DNA from: Mycolicibacterium elephantis DSM 44368
GTDB lineage: Bacteria; Actinomycetota; Actinomycetes; Mycobacteriales; Mycobacteriaceae
NCBI RefSeq assembly: GCF_004014805.1
Contig: NZ_ATDN01000003.1
Coordinates: forward strand, 1-64,000
Length of the DNA stretch: 64,000 nt
Reading direction: 5' to 3'
How positions within the stretch are numbered: position 1 is the stretch's first letter; each line of letters starts with the position of its first letter. Below the pieces are notes generated by a model. The model ran no database searches. It was not told the DNA's origin and worked only from the letters and a program-made list of their open reading frames with translations. Made by a program: the position numbers and the translations under genes. Below are positions 27,337 to 37,378 of the stretch, in pieces.

Positions 27337-28125
27337 TCACCCCGTCTCCGCACGAGTGACGACGAAGTCGTAGGCCGCCAGTGGTCCCAGCAGTCGCAGC
27401 TGCACCCGTCCTCGCCACTGCTCGACCAGCTCATCCAGCGTGTCCTGCAGCTTGGCTTCGTCCTCCAGAGCGGCCAAGAGGGCTACGCTCACCGCATCGA
27501 GTTCGTGCGTGGGCTGGCGGACGTTGAGCTGCTTGGCGATACCGTCGAGCGCCTCGATCGCGATGTCCGTATCGGCGTGCCGCTTCGATTCGATCGCGTT
27601 GACCACGAGCTCGCCCAGCGCCATCCGAGCCTGACGCGACGCATCCTCCGAAAGCCCGGCGATGTCACCTCGGAGTTGTTGCGCCTCTGAGCTTTCCGAG
27701 ATCACCTCGTGCAGGATTGCGTCTTCCTCATAGCGCCCCTTCACGATGTATTCGGCATGTCCTTCGAGAGCCCGCAGGGCCTCGGCGAACTCGTCGTGGT
27801 TCTGTTCGAGGAGCTCTTCGGCAACCGACTCCTCGTCGGTCATCACGGCTCCGAACCGCATCGGCAACACAGGCGCCACCGAGGCAGTGCCGTCGAGCAG
27901 CCGGGCGTGCGCCTGCAGGCATTCGGGCTTGCCCAGCGCTTGATCCGTGGGGACCGGGCTGACGAGCGCGGCGATATCTCCCTTGCGGATCACCTTGACC
28001 TTCGCCGGCGGATCGCCGATTCCCACGGCGTCGCTTTCGACTTCCACGTCGGCAGGGACGATTCCGTAGACATAGACACCCAAGGACACCTGCGCCTCAC
28101 CGGAATCCTTGTCTCGAACCATCAT
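27337..28125 (-). CDS. gvpF: Gas vesicle protein GvpF (GvpF/L family)
   Basis: 262 residues from M1 at 28125 (M2 at 28122). Family features are [21 protein letters not shown], the [13 protein letters not shown] block at about 80-95 and the C-terminal [13 protein letters not shown], which is the strongest GvpF/L mark. GvpF is proposed to nucleate vesicles and contact GvpA. Its start overlaps the gvpA stop and gvpG begins 4 nt after its end, so expression is coupled. Confidence 0.92.
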   Translation of the reverse strand: MMVRDKDSGEAQVSLGVYVYGIVPADVEVESDAVGIGDPPAKVKVIRKGDIAALVSPVPTDQALGKPECLQAHARLLDGTASVAPVLPMRFGAVMTDEESVAEELLEQNHDEFAEALRALEGHAEYIVKGRYEEDAILHEVISESSEAQQLRGDIAGLSEDASRQARMALGELVVNAIESKRHADTDIAIEALDGIAKQLNVRQPTHELDAVSVALLAALEDEAKLQDTLDELVEQWRGRVQLRLLGPLAAYDFVVTRAETG

Positions 28126-28529
28126 TGCCCCCTTGTCTGCGCCCGGCGGGGTGCCCGATCGCGCTCGGCGGAAGAATCGCCCAGCAGGTCGCCGAGCTTC
28201 TCACCGGCCGCCTCGAGCGCACCCTTGGTCTTGTGCTCGGCACCCCCCTCGGTGAGCTCACCGACCAGATCGGTCAGGCCCGCCTTGGCGTCCTGCTGTG
28301 AGATGTCGAGCCGATTCACGGCTTCGGCGAAGCGCATGTAGGTATCCACACTGGCGACCACGACTCGGGCGTCGATGGTCAGCAATTCGATGCCGACCAG
28401 TGACACCCGGACGTAGGCGTCGATCACCAGGCCCTTGTCCAGGATGGTGTCGATGACGTCGGCCAGGCTGCTCGAGCTCGGGCCGCCGGCATCGCCGCCG
28501 CCCCCTGCGGGCTGGATCGCGGTGGTCAT
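28122..28529 (-). CDS. gvpA: Major gas vesicle shell protein GvpA, with C-terminal extension
   Basis: 135 residues. Residues 21-75 are nearly canonical Gvp[41 protein letters not shown], then [11 protein letters not shown]. The other two GvpA-family proteins here are more diverged, so this is the shell subunit. A hydrophilic tail ([20 protein letters not shown]...) adds about 60 residues, as I recall for Streptomyces GvpA, and could face the cytosol. Start and stop overlap the neighbouring genes by 4 nt each. Confidence 0.93.
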   Translation of the reverse strand: MTTAIQPAGGGGDAGGPSSSSLADVIDTILDKGLVIDAYVRVSLVGIELLTIDARVVVASVDTYMRFAEAVNRLDISQQDAKAGLTDLVGELTEGGAEHKTKGALEAAGEKLGDLLGDSSAERDRAPRRAQTRGQ

Positions 28530-29581
28530 GACCGTGCCGCCTTCCTCGGCGATGTCCGACGCTGGCCGGTCTCCGAGCGTGCGGCGCCGGAACGACTCGT
28601 GGCGGCCCGGCCCCGGCCGGCCTGTGCCGTCCGCGAGCGGTCCGGCTTGGACTCGCCGGACCCACTGCGGTCTGCCGCCTTTCGGCGCCGAGCTTCGGGC
28701 TTCGACTTCGGCTCTTCGTTGTCCGACTGGTCCGGGGAGACCACCTCACCATCGCGGATCTCGCCGCGCCAGCCTTCGAGCTCGTCGGGATGCAGGATGG
28801 TGTCGGTCATGACATGGCGCTGGAAATGCTTCAGCTCGAGCCGTATTCGTCTTCCCGGTGCCCTCCATAGATTGCCGGTCTTCTCGAAGAAGCCCTGCGG
28901 GTGATACTCGAGCACCACGATGATGCGTGTGAGATCGGGCGCAAGTTCATGGAAAGTGACCGCCCCGTCCACATAGCCCTTGTCACCCTTGGACCTCCAC
29001 ACGATCCGGTCGTTCGGTACCTGCTCGACGATGGTGGACTCCCAGGTCCGGTGTGAAAGGAACACCTGAGCCTTCCATCGCAGCTTCTCGTCGGAAACCT
29101 GCTCGACCTGCTCGACCTTCTTCATGAACTTCGGGAAGTCGGCGAATTGAGTCCACTGCTCGTAGGCCACGTCGATCGGGACGCCGACCTCGATCTGCTC
29201 CACGATGTTGGTGACCTTCAGCTTCTGGCCGCCACCCTTTCCGCCCTTGCCGGTCACCGCGGCGGTAAGCGACCCCGCCGCGTCCTTCACCGAGTCCTTC
29301 ACCTTTCCCGCCGCGCCGCCGACGCCTGCCTTCAGCGCGCTCTTGACCGGTGAGGCAAGGCCGTCCTTCCCGGTGACCGCCGACAACAGGCCGCCGCCGT
29401 TCTGGGCGTAGTCGGTCAGCCGACCGGAGGCCTCGCTGAGACGCCCGGATACGGAGTTCACCGCCCGGTCAGTCATGGACCCTGCCAGCCGTTGCAACGA
29501 TTCCTGCAGGGGGCCAGCGCTATTCGGCGTCGGCTGCGCCCGTCCGGTGTTTCTCTTCGTCTGTGTCGCCATTTCGATCAC
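28526..29581 (-). CDS. SRPBCC-domain protein of the gas-vesicle cluster
   Basis: 351 residues from GTG 29581, or ATG 29572. Residues 1-120 are low-complexity and helical ([19 protein letters not shown]... [13 protein letters not shown]). An SRPBCC/polyketide-cyclase-like domain spans about 122-265 ([54 protein letters not shown]), a hydrophobic-cavity fold. The last 75 residues are Arg/Lys/Ser-rich. Actinobacterial gvp clusters carry such a gene (I recall it as GvpY or GvpZ; letter uncertain). Role unknown; perhaps it binds lipid or hydrophobic GvpA during assembly. Confidence 0.82.
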   Translation of the reverse strand: MIEMATQTKRNTGRAQPTPNSAGPLQESLQRLAGSMTDRAVNSVSGRLSEASGRLTDYAQNGGGLLSAVTGKDGLASPVKSALKAGVGGAAGKVKDSVKDAAGSLTAAVTGKGGKGGGQKLKVTNIVEQIEVGVPIDVAYEQWTQFADFPKFMKKVEQVEQVSDEKLRWKAQVFLSHRTWESTIVEQVPNDRIVWRSKGDKGYVDGAVTFHELAPDLTRIIVVLEYHPQGFFEKTGNLWRAPGRRIRLELKHFQRHVMTDTILHPDELEGWRGEIRDGEVVSPDQSDNEEPKSKPEARRRKAADRSGSGESKPDRSRTAQAGRGRAATSRSGAARSETGQRRTSPRKAARS

Positions 29582-30324
29582 CGCCCCCTGCGCACCGGGG
29601 CGCGCTTCGCTGCGGTCCTGCCGCGCCGAGAGGATGCACCCGGTGCCTGGCCGTTGCTGTCGGACGGCGCCCGTCGCGTGCGTCTCGTCACGCCTCGCGA
29701 GCTCGCCACCCGGCGCGTGGCTCGCCGTCGGGGCTCGTCGTCCAGCTCCTCGTCGGCATCCTCGCCGTCGAGATCGGCGTCGTCGTCATCGAGATCGGCG
29801 TCGTCGTCGTCGAGATCTTCTTCGAGATCCTCGCCGTCGAGGTCCTCTTCATCGGCGTCCAATCTGTCGTCGTCGTAGGTGTCCTCGTAGCTCTCGTCGT
29901 CGTAGTTGTCGTCGTAGCTGTCCTCGGCCGCATCGCCGTCGTCAGCGCCGCGCCTCCGACGCCCGTTGAGCACTCCGGTTGCAGAGCTCAGGTTGCGAGC
30001 CGCGGATCCGGCGGTTCGTCCGACCTCCTCGGTCGGCACCACACCCTGCAGCCGATCGTTGAGGGCATCGACTCGACTGGTCGCCGCAGTCATCGCGGCC
30101 GTCCTCGCGGCGGTCAGCACCTCGCCGCGAAGCTGGCTCGAGAGGTCGTGGATCTGATCGGAGACGCCCAGTGAAGCAACCCCTCGCGAGACCAGTTGGC
30201 CTGGCGCCGGAAGTTTGCCAGTCAGACCCGCTCCCGCCAGCATCAAGGCGATCCGCATCTTCCGCGTCCTGCCCAAGAAGTAACCCGCCCCGATAGCGAG
30301 CGCTACCTTTGCTCCATTCGCCAT
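29578..30324 (-). CDS. Acidic/basic repeat protein heading the gas-vesicle cluster
   Basis: 248 residues from ATG 30324 with AGAGGAA upstream. Residues 1-45 have a glycine-rich hydrophobic stretch (ALAIGAGYFLGRTRKMRIALMLAGAGL) that may insert in a membrane. A helical middle (60-120) is followed by an Asp/Glu run at about 128-200 built from DDD/DLD/EED steps, and then by a basic Arg/Ser/Ala tail. The DNA of the acidic run is made of GTC/GAT-type micro-repeats. No family is recognised. As first gene of the unit it may be the actinobacterial gvp accessory partner of the SRPBCC protein. Confidence 0.75.
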   Translation of the reverse strand: MANGAKVALAIGAGYFLGRTRKMRIALMLAGAGLTGKLPAPGQLVSRGVASLGVSDQIHDLSSQLRGEVLTAARTAAMTAATSRVDALNDRLQGVVPTEEVGRTAGSAARNLSSATGVLNGRRRRGADDGDAAEDSYDDNYDDESYEDTYDDDRLDADEEDLDGEDLEEDLDDDDADLDDDDADLDGEDADEELDDEPRRRATRRVASSRGVTRRTRRAPSDSNGQAPGASSRRGRTAAKRAPVRRGR

Positions 30325-30738
30325 GATCCGTTCCTCTCCGATTGAAGCCAGTTAGCCTTAGTCAGCGCACGCTGTTGGTCTTCTCCGTGTCTCCCCCAGG
30401 ACCGCGGCTGTTGGTTAGGTGGAGATTTACCCGCCAACTCGGCTATCCACTCCTAAATCCGCATTTCAACAGGATTTTTTTCGGGGCAGTCAGTATGCAA
30501 ACCGCATACGGTAGCCAAATCGACGTCGTGACCGATGTCACGGCACTGGCGTCGAGCGTTGTCACATTCGCTTAGCTACTTAGCCAGCTTTATCTAATCG
30601 ACAGTGATGACAAAAATTCGCTGAAATCGCCTTTAAGTGACGCCGCAACGGGTAGTCCCTCGGTAACGAGGAGCGGGCCCGGAAGCGTGCCCCTTCCGCT
30701 TTGCTGGCATCGATCCTCAGGTGTAGAGGAGGGCCATC
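30325..30738. promoter_or_regulatory. Divergent promoter region of the gas-vesicle cluster
   Basis: A 414-nt gap, more A/T-rich than its surroundings, between the gvp unit (minus) and the small membrane-protein pair (plus). It holds a perfect inverted repeat GTATGC-N5-GCATAC at 30493-30509 and GTGACCGATGTCAC at 30528-30541, which fits the GTGA-N6-TCAC pattern of mycobacterial CRP. Possible SigF-like -10 boxes GGGTA are at 30426-30432 (minus) and about 30650 (plus), but their -35 partners are weak. Confidence 0.5.
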
Positions 30739-30948
30739 GTGCAAGTACTCAATCGCTTGGTCGGCGTGGTGCTCGGAATCCTAGGGGCGGTACTCGGCGT
30801 GGTGCTCGGTGTCGTCGCGGCCCTGGTGTGGGTCGTCGGCGGCGTGCTCTGCGTGACGATCATCCTCATCCCACTGGGCATCCCCGTCTTGAAACTGGGT
30901 TCGCGTCTGTTCAGCCTGGCCGGCGACATGATGCACGTCGGAGGCTGA
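30739..30948 (+). CDS. Small membrane protein, paralogue of the next gene
   Basis: 69 residues from GTG 30739, with GAGGAGG 7 nt upstream. Almost the whole chain is hydrophobic: one long glycine/valine-rich helix or helical pair (5-50), then LCVTIILIPLGIPVLKLGSRLFSLAG. The stretch from LCV onward is clearly related to the next gene's LCVSIILLPLGIPLVAFAGRLM. Too short for transport by itself. It is divergent from the gas-vesicle cluster and may share its stress control. Confidence 0.75.
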   Translation: MQVLNRLVGVVLGILGAVLGVVLGVVAALVWVVGGVLCVTIILIPLGIPVLKLGSRLFSLAGDMMHVGG

Positions 30949-30949
30949 G

Positions 30950-31264
30950 ATGAGATTCGTCCGTGGCCTTCTCGGCGCACTGCTGTGGATAGTGGGAGCG
31001 TTGCTGGGGCTGGTCGGCATCGTGTTGTGTGTGTCGATCATCCTGCTTCCGCTCGGCATTCCGCTGGTGGCCTTCGCAGGACGGCTGATGACCCGGGCCG
31101 GGTCGTTGATGCTGCCTCGCGCGGTCGCCCATCCGGTGGAGGAGACAGCGAAGAGATTGAAGACGACTCGGCGAGAAGCCGTCTCCAGTACGTCCGATGC
31201 TGCCGCCGACGTCGGCAAGAAAGCCCGCAGGACCGCTCGCAAGGCACGTAAGCGCGTTGCCTGA
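30950..31264 (+). CDS. Small membrane protein with basic tail
   Basis: 104 residues from ATG 30950, 1 nt after the previous stop. The N-terminal half repeats the layout of its neighbour (two hydrophobic segments, then PLGIPLVAFAGRLMTRAGSLM), and a basic Lys/Arg tail (KKARRTARKARKR) is added that could contact nucleic acid or membrane phosphates. No family is recognised. The pair probably arose by duplication. Confidence 0.75.
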   Translation: MRFVRGLLGALLWIVGALLGLVGIVLCVSIILLPLGIPLVAFAGRLMTRAGSLMLPRAVAHPVEETAKRLKTTRREAVSSTSDAAADVGKKARRTARKARKRVA

Positions 31265-31317
31265 GCTGGCGAAGGGCCGACCGACAGAACTTGGGCTGGG
31301 GGAGTTAGATTCCGGTG

Positions 31318-32193
31318 ATGAACGCTGGCAGGTTCGCACCGAGCCCGTCGGCCGACCTCCACATCGGTAACCTGCGCACGGCAGTCCTCGCCTGGTTGTT
31401 CGCGCGCTCGACGGGGCGGCGTTTCGTGATGCGCGTCGAGGACCTCGATGACCGGACCTCCGCCGACATCGCCGAACGGCAACTGGCCGACCTGGCGGCG
31501 ATCGGGCTGACCTGGGACGGTCCGACCGAGTGGCAGTCCGAGCACACGCAGCGGTACGACGACGTCGTCGCCGAGCTGGACGCCCGCGGCCTGCTGTACG
31601 AATGCTTCTGCAGCAGACGGGATATCGCCCAAGCGCCGCGCGCTCCGCACGCTCCGCAGGGGGCCTATCCGGGTACCTGCCGCGACCTCACCGTGGCCCA
31701 GCGTGAGGCCCGCCGCGAGGAGACAGGCCGCCCGCCGGCGCTGCGGCTGCGCACCGACGAGATCGCCTACACCGTCGAGGATGTGCTGCATGGCCGCTAC
31801 ACCGGCATCATCGACGACTTCGTGGTGCGACGGGGAGACGGCGTCGCGGCCTACAACCTGGCGGTGGTGGTCGACGACGCCGCGCAGGGCATTGATCAAG
31901 TGGTGCGCGGCGACGACCTGTTGCCGTCCTCGCCGCGCCAGGCGTATCTGGCCCGGCTGCTCGGCTACCCCGAGCCGACGTATGCCCATGTGCCGCTTGT
32001 GCTCAACGAGGACGGCGCACGGCTGGCCAAGCGCGACGGCGCGGTGACGCTGGCCGAGATCGGCGTGGACCGTGCGCTGGCGCAGATCGCGGGGTCGTTG
32101 GGTTGGCCGACGGCGACCGACCTCGAGTCGCTGCTGGAGGTGTTCGACCCGGCGCGGCTGCCGCGGCACCCGTGGATCTACCGCCCGAAGTGA
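31318..32193 (+). CDS. gluQ: Glutamyl-queuosine tRNA(Asp) synthetase
   Basis: 291 residues from ATG 31318. A catalytic-core-only glutamyl-tRNA synthetase: HIGH-like LHIGN at 14-18, zinc ligands C96, C98, Y117 and C121, and a KMSKS-like LAKRD at 236-240; the anticodon-binding domain of GltX is missing, as expected for GluQRS. It attaches glutamate to queuosine 34 of tRNA-Asp. That needs queuosine in the cell, and tgt lies 1.5 kb away. It ends at a tandem repeat and a long hairpin. Confidence 0.93.
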   Translation: MNAGRFAPSPSADLHIGNLRTAVLAWLFARSTGRRFVMRVEDLDDRTSADIAERQLADLAAIGLTWDGPTEWQSEHTQRYDDVVAELDARGLLYECFCSRRDIAQAPRAPHAPQGAYPGTCRDLTVAQREARREETGRPPALRLRTDEIAYTVEDVLHGRYTGIIDDFVVRRGDGVAAYNLAVVVDDAAQGIDQVVRGDDLLPSSPRQAYLARLLGYPEPTYAHVPLVLNEDGARLAKRDGAVTLAEIGVDRALAQIAGSLGWPTATDLESLLEVFDPARLPRHPWIYRPK

Positions 32194-32198
32194 CCCCG

Positions 32199-32253
32199 CT
32201 CTCGGCGCTCTCTCGGCGCTCTCTTGGCGCTCTCTTGGCGCTCTCTTGGCGCG
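32199..32253. repeat. Five tandem copies of an 11-bp unit
   Basis: The unit CTCTYGGCGCT is repeated five times head to tail directly after the gluQ stop: two copies with C and three with T at the fifth base; the last copy ends in CG instead of CT and runs into the hairpin at 32251. Copy number is likely to vary between strains. There are no spacers, so it is not a CRISPR array. Confidence 0.85.
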
Positions 32254-32310
32254 AACGTGGGTTACCCGCACGCGATCGTCGCTCACAGCGTGCGGCGACC
32301 CCACATTCGC
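32251..32310. terminator. Two-part hairpin between convergent genes
   Basis: The outer arms GCGAACGTGGG (32251-32261) and CCCACATTCGC (32300-32310) pair with one mismatch. Inner arms CCGCACGC (32266-32273) and GCGTGCGG (32288-32295) pair perfectly. It lies 4 nt from the stop of the minus-strand dehydrogenase gene and after gluQ, so it could end both transcripts. No T-run follows. Confidence 0.65.
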
Positions 32311-32314
32311 GGCG

Positions 32315-33532
32315 TCAGCTTCGCGGCGGAAGTTCTTGTTGTCCCCACGGGGAGCCGTATGCGGTCAACAACTCCAGAAACGGCGCCGCGTCGAAGGCCT
32401 CCGGGCCCAGCACGCCGGTGCCGCTCCAGGTGCCGTCGGCCAGAAGTTCCAGCGCGACAACGGGGTTGATCGCCGTCTGCCAGACCACGCACTGGTGGCC
32501 GTACTCGGCCATCGACCACTCGTTGTCGACAACGTGATACAGGTACGTCGATCGCGGGTCGCCGTCCTTACCGGTGCCGGTGACCCACACCCCCGCGCAG
32601 GTCTTGCCGCGCATCTTCGGGCCGAGCGTGGCCGGGTCGGGCAGGCAGGCCGCGACCACGTCGCGGGGGCTCACCTCGACTGGCCCCACCATCACCTTCT
32701 CGGTGCCGTCCAGGCCGAGCTTGTGCAGCGTCTTGAGCACGCCGATGAACTCCTCTCCGAGGCCGTACTTGAACGTCGCCCGCCGGCAGTTGATCCAACG
32801 CGGCATCAGCAGTACCTCTTCGTGCTCGACGTTGACGCACTCGACGGGGCCGATGCCGTCGGGGAAGTCGAAAACCTCAGGCTCGCTGAAGGGCTCGGTG
32901 GTGAACCAGCCGCGCTCGGCCTCCCAGATCACGGGCGGGTTCAGGCACTCCTCGATGGTGGTCCAGATCGAGAACGACGGGGCGAAGTCGTAGCCGTCGA
33001 CGGTGAGGTTCGACCCGTCGCGGGTGCCGAGTTCGTCGATGTCGGAGAACAGGTGGTCGGCCGCGTAGCGCGCGAAGACATCGGACAGTCCCGGCTCCAC
33101 GCCGATGCCGACCAGGGCGAGCCGGCCCGCGTCGCGCCACCGGGTGTCCTGCGCGAACTGTTCGTCGCCGAGTTTGACGCCGGTCTTTCCGAACGGCTGC
33201 TCGGGATGGTGCTGCGACAGGCTCATGGCCATGTCGAGGTAGTCCGCGCCGGCCGCGAGTGCGCCGGTGAAGATCGGCATGACGAACCGGGGGTCGACGG
33301 CGTTCATCACGTGCGTGATGTCATGGCGCGCGGCGAGATCGGCCACGGCGTCGGAACTCGAGGCGTCGATCCGTCCGGCGGTGAACCGTGGGTCGGCGAC
33401 CGCGTCGACGGCCTGCCGGGCGCGGGCCTCGTCGTAGTCGCAGACGACGACCCGGTCGAAGAAGTCGCGCCGCGTCGCGATCGAGCAGAACGCCGCGCCC
33501 ACCCCACCCGCGCCGACCAGCAGCACTCTCAT
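32315..33532 (-). CDS. Saccharopine-dehydrogenase-family oxidoreductase
   Basis: 405 residues. The N-terminal Rossmann motif VLLVGAGGVGAAF and the following DYDEARA match the saccharopine dehydrogenase/carboxynorspermidine-type family; the middle part (GIGVEPGLSDVFARY...) is also typical. Candidates include reductases linking an amine to a 2-oxo acid or a polyamine path, but the substrate cannot be read. It lies between gluQ (convergent) and tgt (same strand, 113 nt apart), with no evident link to queuosine. Confidence 0.85.
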   Translation of the reverse strand: MRVLLVGAGGVGAAFCSIATRRDFFDRVVVCDYDEARARQAVDAVADPRFTAGRIDASSSDAVADLAARHDITHVMNAVDPRFVMPIFTGALAAGADYLDMAMSLSQHHPEQPFGKTGVKLGDEQFAQDTRWRDAGRLALVGIGVEPGLSDVFARYAADHLFSDIDELGTRDGSNLTVDGYDFAPSFSIWTTIEECLNPPVIWEAERGWFTTEPFSEPEVFDFPDGIGPVECVNVEHEEVLLMPRWINCRRATFKYGLGEEFIGVLKTLHKLGLDGTEKVMVGPVEVSPRDVVAACLPDPATLGPKMRGKTCAGVWVTGTGKDGDPRSTYLYHVVDNEWSMAEYGHQCVVWQTAINPVVALELLADGTWSGTGVLGPEAFDAAPFLELLTAYGSPWGQQELPPRS

Positions 33533-33645
33533 GGGCTGACGGTACGCGACGGCTGGCCGTCACGCCTGGCGAGCGCCGGCGCCGAGATCGACGAAAAGGC
33601 GGATTCCACTAGCACTTTCCCGCCCGTCTGTCCCTTTGGGCGTAC

Positions 33646-35351
<1,706 letters not shown>

Positions 35352-35393
35352 CCGCAGCACTGGTGTCGCTGCAGGTCAACCGTCGACGCCGGC

Positions 35394-35413
35394 GGGTTTT
35401 TTCGGCAAAACCC
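35394..35413. terminator. Hairpin with A/T-rich arms between the two lipoprotein genes
   Basis: GGGTTTT (35394-35400) and AAAACCC (35407-35413) pair perfectly around TTCGGC, a very stable tetraloop-like loop. It lies 43 nt after the first lipoprotein stop and could end that transcript or protect its 3' end. Confidence 0.55.
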
Positions 35414-35498
35414 AGTGATCGCGCTGGTGCTGCCGCCCATACTGACCGAGATGATCCGCCGATCTTGACGGGTCACGACAACACAAAAGGAGACTGTC

Positions 35499-35963
35499 GT
35501 GAAGGTTGGGTTCCTGGTTGCCGTCAGTGGTGCGGCGATCGTCATCGCGGGGCTTTCCGGTTGCGGCTCGGGCGACAACAAGTCCGAGACCACGGGTGAG
35601 ACGTCGACCGCCGCGGCGGCCGAGGGCAAGACGACCGTCACCATCGATGGACAGGACCAAGAGGTCCAGGGCACCGTCGTGTGCAGTTCCATGGGCGGCA
35701 ACACCAACATCGCGATCGGCGATGCGACCACCGGCATCGGCGCGGTGGTCAGCGAAGGCGATTCGCCGGCGGTTCAGTCAGTGGGTCTGGGCAATGTCAA
35801 CGGTGTGACGCTCGGCTACCAGTCGGGCACCGGTCAGGGTGAAGCCAAGGTGGAGAAGGACGGCGACACCTACAAGATCAGCGGAACCGCGACGGGGGTG
35901 GACATGGCCAACCCGATGCAGCCGGTGAACAAGCCGTTCGAGATCGAGGTCACCTGCCCGTAG
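35499..35963 (+). CDS. LpqH-like lipoprotein, copy 2
   Basis: 154 residues from GTG 35499, with AAGGAGA upstream. Lipobox GLSGC with the lipidated cysteine near residue 22, then an Asn/Thr/Ala-rich linker of the sort that is glycosylated in LpqH, and a beta domain related to copy 1 ([20 protein letters not shown], end EIEVTC). The two genes are a tandem duplication. A textbook terminator follows its stop. Confidence 0.9.
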   Translation: MKVGFLVAVSGAAIVIAGLSGCGSGDNKSETTGETSTAAAAEGKTTVTIDGQDQEVQGTVVCSSMGGNTNIAIGDATTGIGAVVSEGDSPAVQSVGLGNVNGVTLGYQSGTGQGEAKVEKDGDTYKISGTATGVDMANPMQPVNKPFEIEVTCP

Positions 35964-35976
35964 GCACGTACCACCG

Positions 35977-36009
35977 AAACGGCGGCGTCCCGGCGGGGCG
36001 CCGCCGTTT
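35977..36009. terminator. Intrinsic terminator with T-run
   Basis: AAACGGCGGCG (35977-35987) and CGCCGCCGTTT (35999-36009) pair perfectly around an 11-nt loop, ending in TTTT on the plus strand and, as the arms start with AAA, in a T-run on the minus strand too. It would end both the lipoprotein and the convergent DUF732 transcripts. Confidence 0.85.
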
Positions 36010-36014
36010 TGTCA

Positions 36015-36359
36015 TCAGGCGGGCAGGGTGTAGCCGGCCGCGGACTGACGCAGCTGCCAGACCTGTGCCGGGCACAGTTCGTTGACGGCCTGGTTGATCA
36101 GGTAGGCGCCCTGGTAGTAGTCCGTGGTGTGGAAGTCGGCCTTGACCTGGTCGACGAGTTGGCCGTAGCTCATGTCGGCGGCGACTCGGTCGCAGATGGT
36201 GTTGCCGTATCCGATGGCGGCCTCCGCGTTGGGGAAGTTGTACCCGGGCCGCACGTGCACGTTGACGAGGTAGGCGACGACGTCGGCGTCGGCGGTAGGC
36301 GCGACGGCCATGGCGGCTGCGGCTCCTGCGGTGGCGATGGCGGCGATGGCGAGCTTCAT
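36015..36359 (-). CDS. DUF732 family secreted protein
   Basis: 114 residues from ATG 36359. The signal peptide (MKLAIAAIATAGAAAAMAVAPTADA) is followed by the short helical DUF732 domain with two cysteines (NTICDRV, NELCPAQ) that probably bond. DUF732 proteins are abundant in mycobacteria and of unknown function. A longer reading to 36464 would hide the signal peptide. Confidence 0.87.
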   Translation of the reverse strand: MKLAIAAIATAGAAAAMAVAPTADADVVAYLVNVHVRPGYNFPNAEAAIGYGNTICDRVAADMSYGQLVDQVKADFHTTDYYQGAYLINQAVNELCPAQVWQLRQSAAGYTLPA

Positions 36360-36415
36360 GGGTAGTGAGCCTATTCCGATCCCGCGAATCGTGTCCTGCA
36401 CATACGCTAACCCCC

Positions 36416-36787
36416 ATGAGGCTGATGGCTGCAGTGGCGATGGCGTGCGGGTTCGTGGCGGCACCGTTGATGAGTGCGCCGACGGCTCCGGCGTTACCCC
36501 GAGTCTGTGACGGCGCCGATTGCGTGCCGTATGTCGATCACACCGCCGTCAAAGGCGAGCACTGCGTACAGAACACCCGATACAACTTCGGCATGGACGC
36601 CGCGGGCAACACGCTGGCGTGCAGCTCGCGCAGCGTCTGGATCGAGTCACCGCCGCTGGTGGGGGTGCGGCCGATCCGGCTGGCCTGCGGCGAGGACAAG
36701 GGCGTCGCGCAGTCCCCCGACGGAGTTCCGCTCAGCTGCATCGGCGGCGCGTGGACCTCTGACTACAGCGTGCCGTTCTACCGCTGA
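36416..36787 (+). CDS. Small secreted cysteine-rich protein
   Basis: 123 residues from ATG 36416. The signal peptide spans about 1-27 (MAAVAMACGFVAAPLMSAPTAPA), leaving a mature protein with six cysteines in a pattern (CDGADC, HCV, LACSS, LACG, LSC) that suggests three disulfides. It resembles other short exported mycobacterial proteins; no function is known to me. Divergent from the DUF732 gene with 56 nt between. Confidence 0.78.
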   Translation: MRLMAAVAMACGFVAAPLMSAPTAPALPRVCDGADCVPYVDHTAVKGEHCVQNTRYNFGMDAAGNTLACSSRSVWIESPPLVGVRPIRLACGEDKGVAQSPDGVPLSCIGGAWTSDYSVPFYR

Positions 36788-36871
36788 GGTTCAGTAGGCG
36801 CGCGCGTAGGCGAGCACGCCCACATCGGCATCGGCCTTTCATCCCGAGGTATCGAAATCGACAGCGCACGC

Positions 36872-37378
36872 GTGGCCGACGTGAGTTATCGGCCCAAGGC
36901 GGGTACAACCACGGGCGTGGAGATCGATGCGCGGCGCCGGCGGGCGCGTCCACTGCGGATGAAGGTGCCGGCGACCGCGGATCAACTGGCCGATATCAGG
37001 CGCCGACTGTTCGATTGGCTCGAACCGCTCGGGGTGTCAAGCACCGTCGCCGCCGACATCGTGCTCGCCGTCAACGAGGCGTGCACCAACTGCATCGAAC
37101 ATGCCTACCGAGGCACCAAGCCGGGCCAGATGGAGATCGAGGCGGCGGTGGGCCGCGATTCCCGCGGCGAGCAGATCGCGGTCTGCGTCGCGGACTTCGG
37201 AACATGGCGCACCCCGCCCAGCGAACCCACCACCAGGGGGCGTGGCCTTCCGATCATCTCCGCGATCAGTGACGGCGTGGACCTCGAGCGCACGTCGGTA
37301 GGCACCACGGTGCGCATCGAGTTCGCACTGGCCGGGGCCGGCGACGCGGTTCAGCGGCCGGGCAGCCGGACCACCTGA
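36872..37378 (+). CDS. RsbW-like ATP-binding protein (GHKL ATPase)
   Basis: 168 residues from GTG 36872. The GHKL ATPase fold is shown by the N-box VNEACTNCIEHAY (66-79, N68 and N73), a shortened G1 box ADFGTW near 107-112 and G2 GRGLPIIS near 122-129. Proteins of this size and type are anti-sigma factors/serine kinases of the RsbW group. A receiver-PP2C phosphatase 2 kb away could be its counterpart. No STAS antagonist or sigma gene lies nearby. Its end overlaps the broken response regulator by 28 nt. Confidence 0.82.
   Translation: MADVSYRPKAGTTTGVEIDARRRRARPLRMKVPATADQLADIRRRLFDWLEPLGVSSTVAADIVLAVNEACTNCIEHAYRGTKPGQMEIEAAVGRDSRGEQIAVCVADFGTWRTPPSEPTTRGRGLPIISAISDGVDLERTSVGTTVRIEFALAGAGDAVQRPGSRTT

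Noticed and set aside
32199..32253. CRISPR-like array
   Set aside because: Units of 11 bp are directly joined with no spacers and there are no cas genes.
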